Source of the DNA: Edaphobacter bradus
Lineage (GTDB): Bacteria > Acidobacteriota > Terriglobia > Terriglobales > Acidobacteriaceae
Assembly: GCF_025685645.1 (NCBI RefSeq)
Contig: NZ_JAGSYF010000003.1
Location: forward strand, 310,001 to 374,000
Direction: 5' to 3'
DNA length: 64,000 nt
Below, piece by piece: positions 55,616 through 64,000 of this stretch (position 1 is its first letter; every line of letters begins with the position of its first letter). A program made the position numbers and the translations under genes. The notes under the pieces are model-generated. The model searched no databases, was not told the origin of the DNA, and worked only from the letters and a program-made list of their open reading frames with translations.

Positions 55616-55640
55616 GGTTTTAGAGCGAATTACGCCTCGC

Positions 55641-55703
55641 GAAGGATGGGGCACCCGGGCTTTTGTGGCACTGCTGACAAAATGCGCTTCGCTCAGAATG
55701 ACA
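55641..55703 (-). repeat. Palindromic intergenic repeat remnants
   Basis: On the minus strand TGTCATTCTGAGCGAAGCGC followed after a gap by CCCGGGTGCCCCATCCTTC. Both halves are motifs of the dispersed repeat classes seen elsewhere (14808; inside the helicase gene at 34546). Confidence 0.5.
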
Positions 55704-55709
55704 GCAAAA

Positions 55710-55751
55710 AAACGAATGCAGAAGAGGCGAGCGTTACGCTCGCCTCTTCTG
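55710..55751 (-). terminator. Terminator of the alpha-mannosidase gene
   Basis: Perfect 15-bp stem CAGAAGAGGCGAGCG / CGCTCGCCTCTTCTG with loop of three, followed on the minus strand by CATTCGTTTTTTT. It lies 20 bp past the gene. Confidence 0.85.
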
Positions 55752-55770
55752 TCCAAGGTTTGTTTGATGG

Positions 55771-58700
55771 CTAGTTATGCGGATAGTCGACCCTTACGGT
55801 GAGGATTTCGTAGGGGCTGATGTTGGCTGTGACTTTGTTGCCGCTGACGGTTAGTGGCTGGCCTTCGGGTTTTTCCATCAGGCTGGTTTCGGTGGCGGCG
55901 GTGGCGCCCTCGGGGACGGTGAAGGTCACGGTGGACTGCTTCCCTGCCCACTCGAAGACGCGGAAGATGAGGGAGTTTGAGTCCTCGGCTTTTTTGACTG
56001 CGGTGAGGACTACGTTTTCCGGAGCGACGGAGATCCATGAGTGCGCGAGCGGGAGGGTGCCGGTGTGTGGAGCGACCTGCGCGGCGCGTAGCTCGTAGTT
56101 GTACTGGTAGCCCTTGCGCTCGGTGAGGGCCTGCTTCCAGGTTCCGGCGTGCGGGTAGAGGGCGTAGCTGAAGTGCTGATGGCCACGATCGGCGTCGGCG
56201 TCAGGCCAGGTTGGCGAGCGAAGGAGTGTGAGGCGAAGGACGTTGTCAGCGGCGTCGTAGCCGTACTTGGCCTCGTTGAGGAGGCTGAAGCCGTGCTGTG
56301 CGTCGCCGAGGTCGGCCCAGCGCATGGCGGGGACTTCGAACTTGGCTTGCTCCCAGGAGTTGTTGCGAGTGGTGGGACGCTCGATGTTGCCGTAGGGGAT
56401 CTCGTAGGTCGCCATCGGGCCAGTGGCTGCCAGCGGAAAGGCTGCTTTGAGGAGGACGTGGGTCTCGTGCCAGTCGATGTCGTTGATGACGTCGACGGTG
56501 TCGGTGTTGGCGTAGAGCTGGATGTCCTGCACGAACCTGGAGGACTGCCAGGTGCGGGTGACGCGGATGACGGCGCGCATGGGGCCCTTTTCGACGAGTT
56601 CGACGGAGTCGACCTTATCGATTGGGGTCATGTGGTCGAGCGTGCCGGGGTCGATGTTCCAGGCGTCGTAGTCCTTCGGTGTGTCCTTGAAGGTCTGGAG
56701 CTGGTTGCCGCAGGCGCCTTTGGCAAGCGACTCGAAGTTGGAGCGCTTGTCATAGAGGCTGGTGATGCAGCCGGTGGCCGGGTCGACGGTTACGCGGAGA
56801 GCCGCGTTCTCCATTGTGTAGCCGCTGGCTTTGAGGTCGGTGGTGAAGGGCTTCTCGCCTGCGACTGCGTGGAGAACTTCGTAACCGAGTGAGGGGACGT
56901 CCTTCGCCTGAACGAGGAGCTTGTAGGTGTTGGTCTTCGAGTCGGTGGAGAGGACCTTCGACGGGACTACGTTGTTGTGCGAGTCGAGGATGGAGATACC
57001 GCTGGGTGAGGCGGTGGGCATCTGCACGGTGACGGTGGTGACGCCTGTGTCCGACCAGGCGAGAGGATTGACGATGAGGACGGGGACTTCGCCGGCAGCG
57101 CGGGTGTCGATGCCGGCGGCGAGGGTGTGGAGCGAGTGAGAGGAGATGGCGTTGGTGGAGAGACGGACCTTGTCGAACTCGGCCTGCGCCTCTTTGTAGA
57201 TGATACCGATGCCGGAGCCGGCGGCGAGGTCGTGGAAGTCGTTGAAGGTGACCTTCTTCCAATCGTCGGTGAGGTCGGCGTTGGGATACGAGTCACCGTT
57301 GAGCCAGGCGAGCGAGGCGTACTTCTCGGCGTTGAGGGTCTGCTCTTCGCTCTCGCGCATGTTGCGCTTGTGCTGCGCCTGCGAGGTCATGACTCCGCGG
57401 TGGTACTCGAAGTACATCTCGTCTTTGAAGGTGGGAATGCCGATCTTGCCGGCCTCGGGCGTTGGCGGCGTGTATCCCTTTGCGAGGTCGCTGTAGTTGA
57501 TGACGGGTGAGTTGGGGGAGACTTCCTTTTCGACCTTCGAGAAGTAGGACTGCGCGGTTCCGAACTCGAGCTTCGGAACGATCATGCCGGACTGGGTTTC
57601 GGAGTGGGCCCAGTGGTTGCCTTCGTCGAGAATGGCGCGCGTGGGGCCGCCGCCGTGGTCGCCGATGCCGTAGAGGTCCATCATCTGCTCCATTCCGGGT
57701 GCGCGCTGGCGTGCGGTGGCGAGGTCGGCGGAGAGGCGGACGGGGTTGAGGTTGCCATTGGCGTAGTCGTGCGGGAAGTAGGTGAGGACCTTGGAGCCGT
57801 CGGGTGACTGCCACCAGAAGAGTTTGAAGGGGAGCTGGTTGGTGTCGTTCCAGGTCATCTTCTGGGTGACGAAGTAGTCCATGCCGGAGCGCTTGTAGAT
57901 CTGCGGGAGTTGCCAGTTGTAGCCGAAGGAGTCGGGGTTCCAGCCGATGCGGACGTCGACGCCATACTGCTGCTGGAAGAAGCGCTTGCCGAGGAGCAGC
58001 GAGCGAACCTGCGATTCTCCGTCGGGCATGTTGAGGTCGGGCTCGACCCACATGCCGCCGACGATCTCCCAGCGGCCTTCCTTGATGCGCTTCTTGATCT
58101 CTTCGTTGATGGCGGGGTACTTGGTGGCGATCCACTCGTTGTAGGCGGCGGCGGACTGCGTGTAGGTGTAGTCCGGATACTCGTTCATGAGTTGGAGCGC
58201 GGTGGAGAAGGTGCGCTTGACGACGTCAACCGTCTCGGAGACGGGCCAGAGCCACGCGGCGTCGATGTGCGAGTTGCCGGTGAGGTGGATGGTCGCCTGC
58301 TGGAGGACGGGCTTGAGGGCTTCGAGCTTCTGGCGGGCCGAGGTGAGCGAGGCGTCGAAGGTTGGCTGATTGGCGGAGTCGAGTGCTTTGAGGTCGACGG
58401 TCTGGATGGAGTTGTTGAGGTTGGCGAGGTCCTGCGTGGAGTTCTTCGAGAGGCTGGGGAGAAGGACCGCGCTGGAGAGGAACTCGAGGCGGAGGTCCGC
58501 GGGGTTGGGGCGATTGGAGGCGAAGTCGATCCTGGTGACGACACCGGCGAAGGTCTTCGTGTCGACGGTGTGGAGGAGCTTGACGGCGACGAGGACCTTG
58601 TCGCCAGGCCGGGCCTGATCGAAGAGGACGATGGGCTCAAGATCGTCGCCGAGCGCTACGCGGCGGCCGTTGAAGTATACGATCTGAGGCATGGGGCCGT

Positions 58701-59073
58701 TGGCGTTGGCGCGGAACTGGAACCAGATGCGGGCTCCGGTGAGGTCGTAGCCGTTGAGGGTTTTGGGGACTTCGATGAGACGGCGGTACCAGACGGCTTC
58801 GTTGGGCGCGTGGCTGCGGGGCTTCACGACCTGCCATGAGGAGTCGTCGAGCGCGGGGTCTTCGCCGTGAGCGAGATCGCCGTTGTGGTAACGCCATTCG
58901 GAGGCGGGGAGGTTGTCGAGGGCGCCAAGACGCTCGATGACTGACTGCGAGGCAGAGGGGAGCGAGTGGGCGATATCAGCAATCTCTTTTGCGGACTGAG
59001 CGAATACGGGAGTGGCGAGGAGGGTGGCGAGCAGGATCTTTGCCGTGGTGCGCAGAGAGGCGGTGACAGTCAA
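55771..59073 (-). CDS. Secreted GH38 alpha-mannosidase
   Basis: An 1100-residue exported glycoside hydrolase. Signal peptide (KILLATLLATPVFAQ), an N-terminal beta-domain with an extra sandwich (WRYHNGDLAHGEDPALDDSSWQVVK), the GH38 catalytic barrel: TGNSHIDAAWLWP (zinc ligands H269, D271), GGMWVEPDLNMPDGESQVRSLLLGKRFFQQQYGVDVRIGWNPDSFGYNWQLPQI (nucleophile D381), and TYFPHDYANG, then the C-terminal beta-domains. It removes alpha-mannose from oligosaccharides in the periplasm or outside. Followed by a strong terminator. A LacI-type palindrome lies 20 bp upstream of the ATG, and a sugar symporter and LacI regulator are divergent to it. Confidence 0.93.
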   Translation of the reverse strand: MTVTASLRTTAKILLATLLATPVFAQSAKEIADIAHSLPSASQSVIERLGALDNLPASEWRYHNGDLAHGEDPALDDSSWQVVKPRSHAPNEAVWYRRLIEVPKTLNGYDLTGARIWFQFRANANGPMPQIVYFNGRRVALGDDLEPIVLFDQARPGDKVLVAVKLLHTVDTKTFAGVVTRIDFASNRPNPADLRLEFLSSAVLLPSLSKNSTQDLANLNNSIQTVDLKALDSANQPTFDASLTSARQKLEALKPVLQQATIHLTGNSHIDAAWLWPVSETVDVVKRTFSTALQLMNEYPDYTYTQSAAAYNEWIATKYPAINEEIKKRIKEGRWEIVGGMWVEPDLNMPDGESQVRSLLLGKRFFQQQYGVDVRIGWNPDSFGYNWQLPQIYKRSGMDYFVTQKMTWNDTNQLPFKLFWWQSPDGSKVLTYFPHDYANGNLNPVRLSADLATARQRAPGMEQMMDLYGIGDHGGGPTRAILDEGNHWAHSETQSGMIVPKLEFGTAQSYFSKVEKEVSPNSPVINYSDLAKGYTPPTPEAGKIGIPTFKDEMYFEYHRGVMTSQAQHKRNMRESEEQTLNAEKYASLAWLNGDSYPNADLTDDWKKVTFNDFHDLAAGSGIGIIYKEAQAEFDKVRLSTNAISSHSLHTLAAGIDTRAAGEVPVLIVNPLAWSDTGVTTVTVQMPTASPSGISILDSHNNVVPSKVLSTDSKTNTYKLLVQAKDVPSLGYEVLHAVAGEKPFTTDLKASGYTMENAALRVTVDPATGCITSLYDKRSNFESLAKGACGNQLQTFKDTPKDYDAWNIDPGTLDHMTPIDKVDSVELVEKGPMRAVIRVTRTWQSSRFVQDIQLYANTDTVDVINDIDWHETHVLLKAAFPLAATGPMATYEIPYGNIERPTTRNNSWEQAKFEVPAMRWADLGDAQHGFSLLNEAKYGYDAADNVLRLTLLRSPTWPDADADRGHQHFSYALYPHAGTWKQALTERKGYQYNYELRAAQVAPHTGTLPLAHSWISVAPENVVLTAVKKAEDSNSLIFRVFEWAGKQSTVTFTVPEGATAATETSLMEKPEGQPLTVSGNKVTANISPYEILTVRVDYPHN

Positions 59074-59090
59074 AATACAGCTCCTTCTTT

Positions 59091-59104
59091 CTTTACCGGT
59101 TACT
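59091..59104. promoter_or_regulatory. Candidate LacI-family operator upstream of the mannosidase
   Basis: CTTTACCGGTTACT, a near-palindrome centred on CCGG of the type bound by LacI-family repressors (central CG). It resembles GTTAGCGGTAAC before the inositol oxygenase gene; a LacI gene lies in between. Confidence 0.45.
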
Positions 59105-59303
59105 TTCGCAACGAGGTTTTTGGTTCTAAAGCAGACAGAGGGAGTCTAACGCACTGCGCTCCCGGAGAGCGAGGGTGTGGATTGCAATGGTGCGTGTTGG
59201 GAGACGGCGACACTGGAGGAAGCAGCGGTTGACAGTGAGGGTTGGGGCAGATAGGGTAAGCGCGGGCGTAAGCGATGACGCTCGTGATTTGAGGAGGAGC
59301 TGC

Positions 59304-59408
59304 GTGGGTTTTGCTCGCGGATTGAAGACGATTGTCACCGATAGCCACTTTCTGGTGCCATTTCTGGTGCTGCTGGCGGGGATTGCGCTGCTGGTGGCTC
59401 TGCACTAG
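59304..59408 (+). CDS. 34-residue single-helix membrane protein
   Basis: GTG 59304 to TAG 59408. A strong site GAGGAGGAG lies five bases upstream. The product MGFARGLKTIVTDSHFLVPF... has a positively charged N-terminus and one hydrophobic segment (LVPFLVLLAGIALLVALH), so a type II or hairpin-free membrane peptide. It ends directly against the start region of the sugar symporter, suggesting translational coupling. Below usual length limits. Function unknown; small membrane proteins next to transporters can modulate them, which is speculation here. Confidence 0.5.
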   Translation: MGFARGLKTIVTDSHFLVPFLVLLAGIALLVALH

Positions 59409-59432
59409 TTGGTGGATGGAATGGGAGAACGG

Positions 59433-60722
59433 ATGGCTGCTGGGGAACAGGTGGTGACGAAACGCGGACTCTCGCTGCATGGTCTGGGCGTGATCTGCGG
59501 GTTGGCGGCGGGAGTGTGGCTGGGGGCAGCCGAGGCTCCAACGAAGCTGGTGAATGTGGGGCTGTCACCGTTTGCCGTGTCGCTGTGCATGGTGGCGGGA
59601 GTGTTCACGGCGCGATGGACGTTTCCGACCCTGCTGAAGGGGACGGGCTACGTCTTTGAAGATCTGATGGAGAAGAAGCACCTGATCGTGTGGGCCCTGC
59701 TGGCCGGAGCGCTGTGGGCGGTGGCCAATACGCTGACCGTGTTTGCGATTCGCGATGTGGGGCTGGCGGTGGCGTTTCCGCTGTGGAATGCGAACTCGCT
59801 GATCGGACTGTTCTGGGGCCGTGTGCTGTTCCGCGAGCTTGAAGGCGCGAACGCAAAGAACATCGGCAAGGTGGTGCTGGGGGCGGTCGCGATCGTGATT
59901 GCCGCGGTGATGCTGGGCTTCAGCACGATTCATGGAGGGACGACGCAGGCGCACCATGCGATGAGCGGGATTCTGGCGGCCTTCGGGGCGAGCCTTATGT
60001 GGGGGACAATGTATGTTCCGTACCGGAAGGCTTACCTGAGCGGGATGAATCCGCTGTCGTTTGTGACGGCGTTTACGGTGGGCGAGCTGGGCACGGTGCT
60101 GGCGTTGACGCTGGCGCTCGACGGGGGGCTCCACTCGCCGTCGTTTCAGCTGTTCCATCATCGCGGACTGGTGTTCTGGCTGTTTCTTGGAGGGTTCGTT
60201 TGGGTGGTGGGCGACCTCTTCCAGCAGTTCGCCGCGAAGTACCTGGGGATTGGACGAGGAATTCCGCTCTCGAATACAAACCAGCTCTGGGGGCTGGCGT
60301 GGGGCGCCCTGGTCTTTGGCGAGCTGGCGGGAGCGGACAGACAGCACAAGTTGCTGGTGCTGGCCGGGTCCGCCGTGATGATTCTGGGAGCGATGGCGAT
60401 TGGGACGGCTGTGGCCTCGTCACGCGAGCAGACATCGAACAACGAGGCGGTGCTTCGCGAGTGCGAGCGCTATGGACTGGACTACAACCGCACGCTGGCA
60501 GCGATGGCAGGCGACGAGTTTGGCGGACGCGACGAACGGCGGCGCTGGTGGGACTACGTGATTGTGGCCGCGGCGACCCTGTTGTTCGTGTGGCTGGGAC
60601 TGCGCGCGGTCGTGCCTCCGCTGGCGATGAATCTTGCCTGGGTTGCAGTGCTGGGAGCATTGCTGGTGGTGAGCCTGGCTGTGGGCGGATGGTGCCTGTG
60701 GCGGCGAACGAGGTTTTGTTAG
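59433..60722 (+). CDS. GRP/RhaT-type sugar-proton symporter
   Basis: About 429 residues with ten or more helices of the drug/metabolite superfamily's sugar branch: GLGVICGLAAGVWLGAAEAPTKLVNVGL, LLAGALWAVANTLTVFAIRDVGLAVAFPLWNANSLIGLFWGRVLFREL, ILAAFGASLMWGTMYVPYRKAYLSGMNP, FQQFAAKYLGIGRGIPLSNTNQLWGLAWGALVFGEL, then a long polar region and two more helices at the C-terminus, longer than typical RhaT (344). GGGAG at six bases supports ATG 59433; earlier in-frame starts at 59409 and 59421 exist. Likely imports a hexose, deoxyhexose or inositol-like polyol. Linked to mannosidase and LacI regulator. Confidence 0.83.
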   Translation: MAAGEQVVTKRGLSLHGLGVICGLAAGVWLGAAEAPTKLVNVGLSPFAVSLCMVAGVFTARWTFPTLLKGTGYVFEDLMEKKHLIVWALLAGALWAVANTLTVFAIRDVGLAVAFPLWNANSLIGLFWGRVLFRELEGANAKNIGKVVLGAVAIVIAAVMLGFSTIHGGTTQAHHAMSGILAAFGASLMWGTMYVPYRKAYLSGMNPLSFVTAFTVGELGTVLALTLALDGGLHSPSFQLFHHRGLVFWLFLGGFVWVVGDLFQQFAAKYLGIGRGIPLSNTNQLWGLAWGALVFGELAGADRQHKLLVLAGSAVMILGAMAIGTAVASSREQTSNNEAVLRECERYGLDYNRTLAAMAGDEFGGRDERRRWWDYVIVAAATLLFVWLGLRAVVPPLAMNLAWVAVLGALLVVSLAVGGWCLWRRTRFC

Positions 60723-60758
60723 CGGAGATAACGCTTCGACATCTGTCGTAGCTGTGGG

Positions 60759-61784
60759 ATGATGCATTTTATGGCGGTCAGGCTAAAGGACATAGCGCAC
60801 GATCTGGGTGTTTCGGTAGTCACGGTCTCGAAGGTTCTGCGAGGCAACAAAGATGTAGGACCTGAGACACGGCGGCGTGTCCTGAAGCGCATGAAGGAGC
60901 TGAACTATCAGCCCAACATGCTCGCGAGAGGGCTGGCCAGCGGCAAGACCTATACGGTGGGACTGGTGGTGCCGGACCTCGTGCATCCGTTCTTTGCGGA
61001 GTTTGCGAAGTCGCTGAGCGAAGTCCTGCGGAAGAGCAGCCGGGCGCTGATCCTGGCATCGTCGGAGGAAGACCCGGAGATAGAGCGGCAAGAGATACGC
61101 ACGCTGCTGCGGCGCGGGATCGATGTGCTGCTGATCGCCTCGTGCCAGTCGAACCTGCGGAATTTCTACGAGCTGGGCGAGGAGCGCACGCCCTATCTGC
61201 TGTTTGACCGCAACTTCCCTCACCTGGCGGCGCACTTTGTTGGGTCTGACGATCTGAAGGTGGGAGAGATCGCGACGTGCCACCTGATCGATATCGGGAA
61301 GAAGCGCATTGCCCATATCGGAGGCAAGCATACGAGCCCAGCCTTCGATCGTCTGCGAGGCTATCGGACCGTGCTTGCTGAGAAGGGACTGCCTGAGAAG
61401 CCCGAATATGTTGTGCTGTGCGAGCGGACAGAAGAGGCCGGCGACAAGGCGGGATTCCAGGCGATGAAAGAGCTGCTGCGCCGGAAGCCGCGGCCGGATG
61501 CGATCTTCTGTTACAACGACCTCACCGCGATCGGAGCCATGGAGGCGGCGCTTGAGGCTGGTTTGCGGATTCCTGAGGACATTGCGTTCGTCGGATGCGG
61601 CAATCTCCGCTATGCCGAGTATTTGCGCGTCCCGCTGAGTTCGATCGACCATGGAACGGGAGAGCTGGGACGAATTGCGGGTGAGTTTGCGCTGGAACTT
61701 TCCGCCAAGCCGGACCAGGACCCGAAGAGCATCCTGGTTCCGCCGAAGCTGGTGGCCAGGACTTCGACGATGGGGAAGTCGTAG
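60759..61784 (+). CDS. LacI family transcriptional regulator
   Basis: A 341-residue repressor: HTH RLKDIAHDLGVSVVTVSKVLRGNKDVGPETRRRVLKRMKELNYQPNMLARGLASGKT, hinge, then the periplasmic-binding-protein-like domain YTVGLVVPDLVHPFFAEFAKSLSEVLRKSSRALILASSEEDPE, LLFDRNFPHLAAHFVGSDD, PDAIFCYNDLTAIGAMEAALEAGLRIPEDIAFVGCGN and SSIDHGTGELGR. It follows the symporter by 36 bp. Palindromes before the mannosidase and the inositol oxygenase genes are probable targets; effector a sugar or polyol. ATG 60759 or 60771 could be used. Confidence 0.93.
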   Translation: MMHFMAVRLKDIAHDLGVSVVTVSKVLRGNKDVGPETRRRVLKRMKELNYQPNMLARGLASGKTYTVGLVVPDLVHPFFAEFAKSLSEVLRKSSRALILASSEEDPEIERQEIRTLLRRGIDVLLIASCQSNLRNFYELGEERTPYLLFDRNFPHLAAHFVGSDDLKVGEIATCHLIDIGKKRIAHIGGKHTSPAFDRLRGYRTVLAEKGLPEKPEYVVLCERTEEAGDKAGFQAMKELLRRKPRPDAIFCYNDLTAIGAMEAALEAGLRIPEDIAFVGCGNLRYAEYLRVPLSSIDHGTGELGRIAGEFALELSAKPDQDPKSILVPPKLVARTSTMGKS

Positions 61785-61968
61785 AGACACGTCAGGGCTG
61801 GAAGAGGAGACGCGCGCCTTGTTCGGAACTGAGAGTCGACGTCGCGTAACTGTAACAGTGCTCAAGGGAAACGAATTTTCACTTGCCAAACCAGGCAGCG
61901 GGAGTGCTATATTTCCATCAACGTTAGCGGTAACGTAAGTTAGATCCGCTCGTCTTCTGGAGGAAAAT
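61785..61968. promoter_or_regulatory. Promoter region of the inositol oxygenase gene
   Basis: Contains ACTGT A ACAGT (61849-61859), TTGCCA (61883-61888) and TATATT 19 bases on, then the ACGTTA/TAACGT palindrome (61921-61936) which follows the putative start of transcription, a position fitting repression. Confidence 0.45.
61921..61936. promoter_or_regulatory. Candidate LacI-family operator upstream of inositol oxygenase
   Basis: ACGTTA GCGG TAACGT, a 16-bp palindrome with a central CG as in LacI-family sites, 33 bp before the ATG. Confidence 0.6.
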
Positions 61969-62829
61969 ATGGCCGCGAGTATCACCAACCCAAATGCACC
62001 GTTGAAGGATATGGACGAGTGGGACGACTTTCTCACCGGCCGGTACAAGGAAGGCAAGAGCGAGACGGAGTTCCGGCAGTATGACGCCCAGGCCAATCCG
62101 GGCGTCGCGGAGTTCTACCGGCTGAACCATCTGCACCAGACGTTCGACTACGTGATGGCGAAGGAGAAGCAGTACTTCGGCCTGGACAAAGGCATGAAGA
62201 GCATCTGGGAGGCGGCGGAGTTTCTGAATACGCTGGTCGACGACAGCGATCCGGACACCGACCTGACCCAGATCGAGCACCTGCTCCAGACCTCGGAGGC
62301 GATCCGCAGGGACGGGCATCCGCGGTGGTTTGTGCTCACCGGCTTCATCCATGACCTGGGCAAGGTACTGTGCCTGTGGGGCGAGCCGCAGTGGGGCGTC
62401 GTGGGCGATACCTTCCCTGTGGGCTGCGCATACTCCGACCAGATCGTGTTTCCGGAGGACTTCAAAGCGAATCCTGATTTCAACCATCCGGTGTACAGCA
62501 CGAAGTACGGCGTCTATGAACCGAACTGCGGGCTGGACAAGGTGCATATGTCGTTCGGGCATGACGGGTACATCTACGAAGTGATGAAGAACTACATGCC
62601 GGAGGAGTCGCTGTACATGCTGCGGTATCACTCGTTCTATGCGGCGCACCGGCATGGAGCGTACCGACACTTGATGAACGAGCACGACCTCGAGATGCTG
62701 GAGTGGGTGAACAAGTTCAATCCGTATGACCTCTACTCCAAAGGCCACACCAAGCCGAACTTCAAGGAGTTGAAGCCTTACTACGACGACCTGTTCGCAG
62801 AGTTCTTCCCAGAGAAGATTGCCTGGTGA
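61969..62829 (+). CDS. myo-Inositol oxygenase
   Basis: A 286-residue MIOX-type di-iron enzyme, O2-dependent conversion of myo-inositol to D-glucuronate. Motifs: [74 protein letters not shown] (HD iron motif), [51 protein letters not shown], all features of the eukaryotic enzyme; length is the same. Rare in bacteria, present in some acidobacteria and Flavobacteria, so possibly acquired from a eukaryote or another phylum. GGAGG precedes ATG 61969. Likely controlled by the LacI gene upstream. Confidence 0.93.
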   Translation: MAASITNPNAPLKDMDEWDDFLTGRYKEGKSETEFRQYDAQANPGVAEFYRLNHLHQTFDYVMAKEKQYFGLDKGMKSIWEAAEFLNTLVDDSDPDTDLTQIEHLLQTSEAIRRDGHPRWFVLTGFIHDLGKVLCLWGEPQWGVVGDTFPVGCAYSDQIVFPEDFKANPDFNHPVYSTKYGVYEPNCGLDKVHMSFGHDGYIYEVMKNYMPEESLYMLRYHSFYAAHRHGAYRHLMNEHDLEMLEWVNKFNPYDLYSKGHTKPNFKELKPYYDDLFAEFFPEKIAW

Positions 62830-62915
62830 CGCAGCGGCTGCGTCGCCAGTGATTTGCATTGGATTCATGAAAGACAGGCACAATGCAGACAGATGCCTTC
62901 TCTTGAGGAACAGAT

Positions 62916-64000
62916 TTGACGACAGTACAACGTGCAGTGCAGATTGTGGCGGGTTCATTGCTGGCCGCCGCGAGCTATAGCGGAGTTGCGCAGCAAGGCA
63001 ACCAGGCCTCGCAGGACAAGGTGGTGAGGCTTAACCAGATTCAAGTGATCGGCTCGCACAACAGCTATCATGCAGGGTTTGCGCCGAGTGAGCGGCGATA
63101 CCTGGAGATGAAGAATCCGAAGGCGCTGCGCGGGCTCGACTATCACCATGCTCCGCTCGCTGATCAGTTATCGTCCGGCGTGCGGCAGATTGAGATCGAT
63201 ATCTTCGCCGACAGTAAGGGCGGCCGCTTTGCGCATCCGATGATCGACCGCTGGGTCACGGACGCGGGGCTTCCGGCTGATCCTGATTTCGATCCGCAGC
63301 ATGAGATGGACAAGCCGGGATTCAAGGTGATGCACGTGCAGGACTTCGATGAGCGGAGCACGTGCCTTACGTTTGTCGCGTGCCTCACACAGGTGAGGAA
63401 CTGGTCGAGGCAGCATCCGGGACATCTGCCGATCTTCATCCTGGTGGAGACGAAGGAAGGTGAGGTGAAGGAACTGCCTAATGCTCCGAAGACAGAGCCG
63501 TTTACTTCGGCTGTCTTCGATGCTCTGGACGCTGAGATCCGTTCGGTCTTTCGGCCCGAGGAGATCATCACTCCGGATGAGGTTCGCGGGCGGCACAAGA
63601 CGCTGATTGACGCCGTGCGCGCTGGCGGGTGGCCGACGCTTGCGCGAGCCCGCGGACGCGTGATTTTTCTGATGGACCAGAAGAAGGCTGGGCCGATTTA
63701 CACCGAAGGGCATCCTTCGCTGCGTGGGAGGATTTTATTTACGAACGCTGAGCCTGGCGCTACGGATGCCGCGTTTGTGGAGCAGAACGATGGGACGCCA
63801 GAGGCCATCGATGCGCTGGTCCGGCAGGGTTATCTGGTGCGGACGCGGAGCGATGAGCCGACCGAGCAGGCTCGGAACAATGACACCCGGCGACGCGATG
63901 AGGTGCTGTCGAGTGGAGCGCAGATGATCAGCACGGACTATCCGAAGTCGGAGCCTGCATCGTGGACTGGGTACTCGGTGAGTCTGCCGGGTGGAGTTGT
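62916..64000 (+). CDS. PI-PLC-like (phosphatidylinositol-specific phospholipase C1-like) protein, partial
   Basis: A frame from TTG 62916 (GAGGA at seven bases) open to the window end, 361 residues visible. Signal peptide (VQIVAGSLLAAASYSGVAQ). Catalytic domain: NQIQVIGSHNSYHAGF (general acid/base His, H48), VRQIEIDIFADSKGGRFAHP (E93, D95), GFKVMHVQDFD, and PIFILVETKEG, the TIM-barrel arrangement of Ca-dependent bacterial PI-PLC-like proteins. It may release inositol phosphate from phosphoinositides or related lipids, feeding the neighbouring inositol oxygenase; that link is inference. The C-terminus lies outside the window. Confidence 0.82.
   Translation, partial: MTTVQRAVQIVAGSLLAAASYSGVAQQGNQASQDKVVRLNQIQVIGSHNSYHAGFAPSERRYLEMKNPKALRGLDYHHAPLADQLSSGVRQIEIDIFADSKGGRFAHPMIDRWVTDAGLPADPDFDPQHEMDKPGFKVMHVQDFDERSTCLTFVACLTQVRNWSRQHPGHLPIFILVETKEGEVKELPNAPKTEPFTSAVFDALDAEIRSVFRPEEIITPDEVRGRHKTLIDAVRAGGWPTLARARGRVIFLMDQKKAGPIYTEGHPSLRGRILFTNAEPGATDAAFVEQNDGTPEAIDALVRQGYLVRTRSDEPTEQARNNDTRRRDEVLSSGAQMISTDYPKSEPASWTGYSVSLPGGV

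Overview
The window looks like a chromosome segment from an acidobacterium of the Acidobacteriaceae/Terriglobia type. The case rests on generally high G+C, an acidobacterial-type VWFA protein (25105-26151), many small secreted or DUF proteins of the DUF4136/DUF4252/DUF3179 kind, and several families of intergenic palindromic repeats. No rRNA, tRNA, CRISPR array or intact transposase was seen. The taxonomic call is inference from protein character; no marker was compared.

Layout. 1-4.7 kb: a DUF3179 membrane protein cut by the window edge, a small secreted protein, and a divergent redox locus (SDR; peroxiredoxin + Old Yellow Enzyme). 4.9-13.0 kb: a three-gene MdtABC-like RND efflux operon. 13.3-26.2 kb: a HAD-UbiA fusion, pheS, small membrane genes, pheT, a ZapB-like gene and zapA, a TlpA-type thioredoxin, PaiB, an Lgt-like protein, RluD and the VWFA protein. 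26.3-28.7 kb: a lower-GC GntR/ABC cassette lying between 19-bp inverted repeats. 29-36.3 kb: DUF4252, adenosine deaminase, a frameshifted DUF2071 gene, an APC permease, a 51-residue basic protein and a UvrD/PcrA helicase. 36.5-42.5 kb: a LOG protein, an hmp-nsrR nitric-oxide operon with a clear NsrR-type operator, a TauE/SemiSWEET/DUF971 operon, an orphan Opp-type ATPase and an SDR. 42.6-51.1 kb: a frameshifted amidase, DUF4136, gyrB, two tandem paralogous small secreted proteins and typA. 51.3-55.2 kb: a cysteine-dioxygenase-like cupin, a DprE2/DprE1-like pair, rplT and rpmI. 55.8-64 kb: a carbohydrate locus of secreted GH38 alpha-mannosidase, a 34-residue membrane peptide, a sugar symporter, a LacI regulator, myo-inositol oxygenase and a PI-PLC-like protein cut by the window end; LacI-like palindromes precede the mannosidase and the oxygenase.

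The most unusual structure is not a gene. Four copies of an approx. 260-370 bp intergenic element (4.7, 28.8 and 49.0 kb on +; 55.4 kb on -) share an order of boxes: TGTCAAG..CCCC, a TGGCA/AGTTTC box, TAAAAT, a GC-rich terminator-like hairpin, then AATACTTTGC motifs. A separate palindromic repeat family (TGTCATCCCGACCGGAGG...) is intergenic at several places but also lies in frame inside pheT, and a third type lies in frame inside the helicase gene. The plus strand is C-rich over C before about 52 kb and G-rich after it whichever strand is coding, which suggests a replication-related or inversion boundary.
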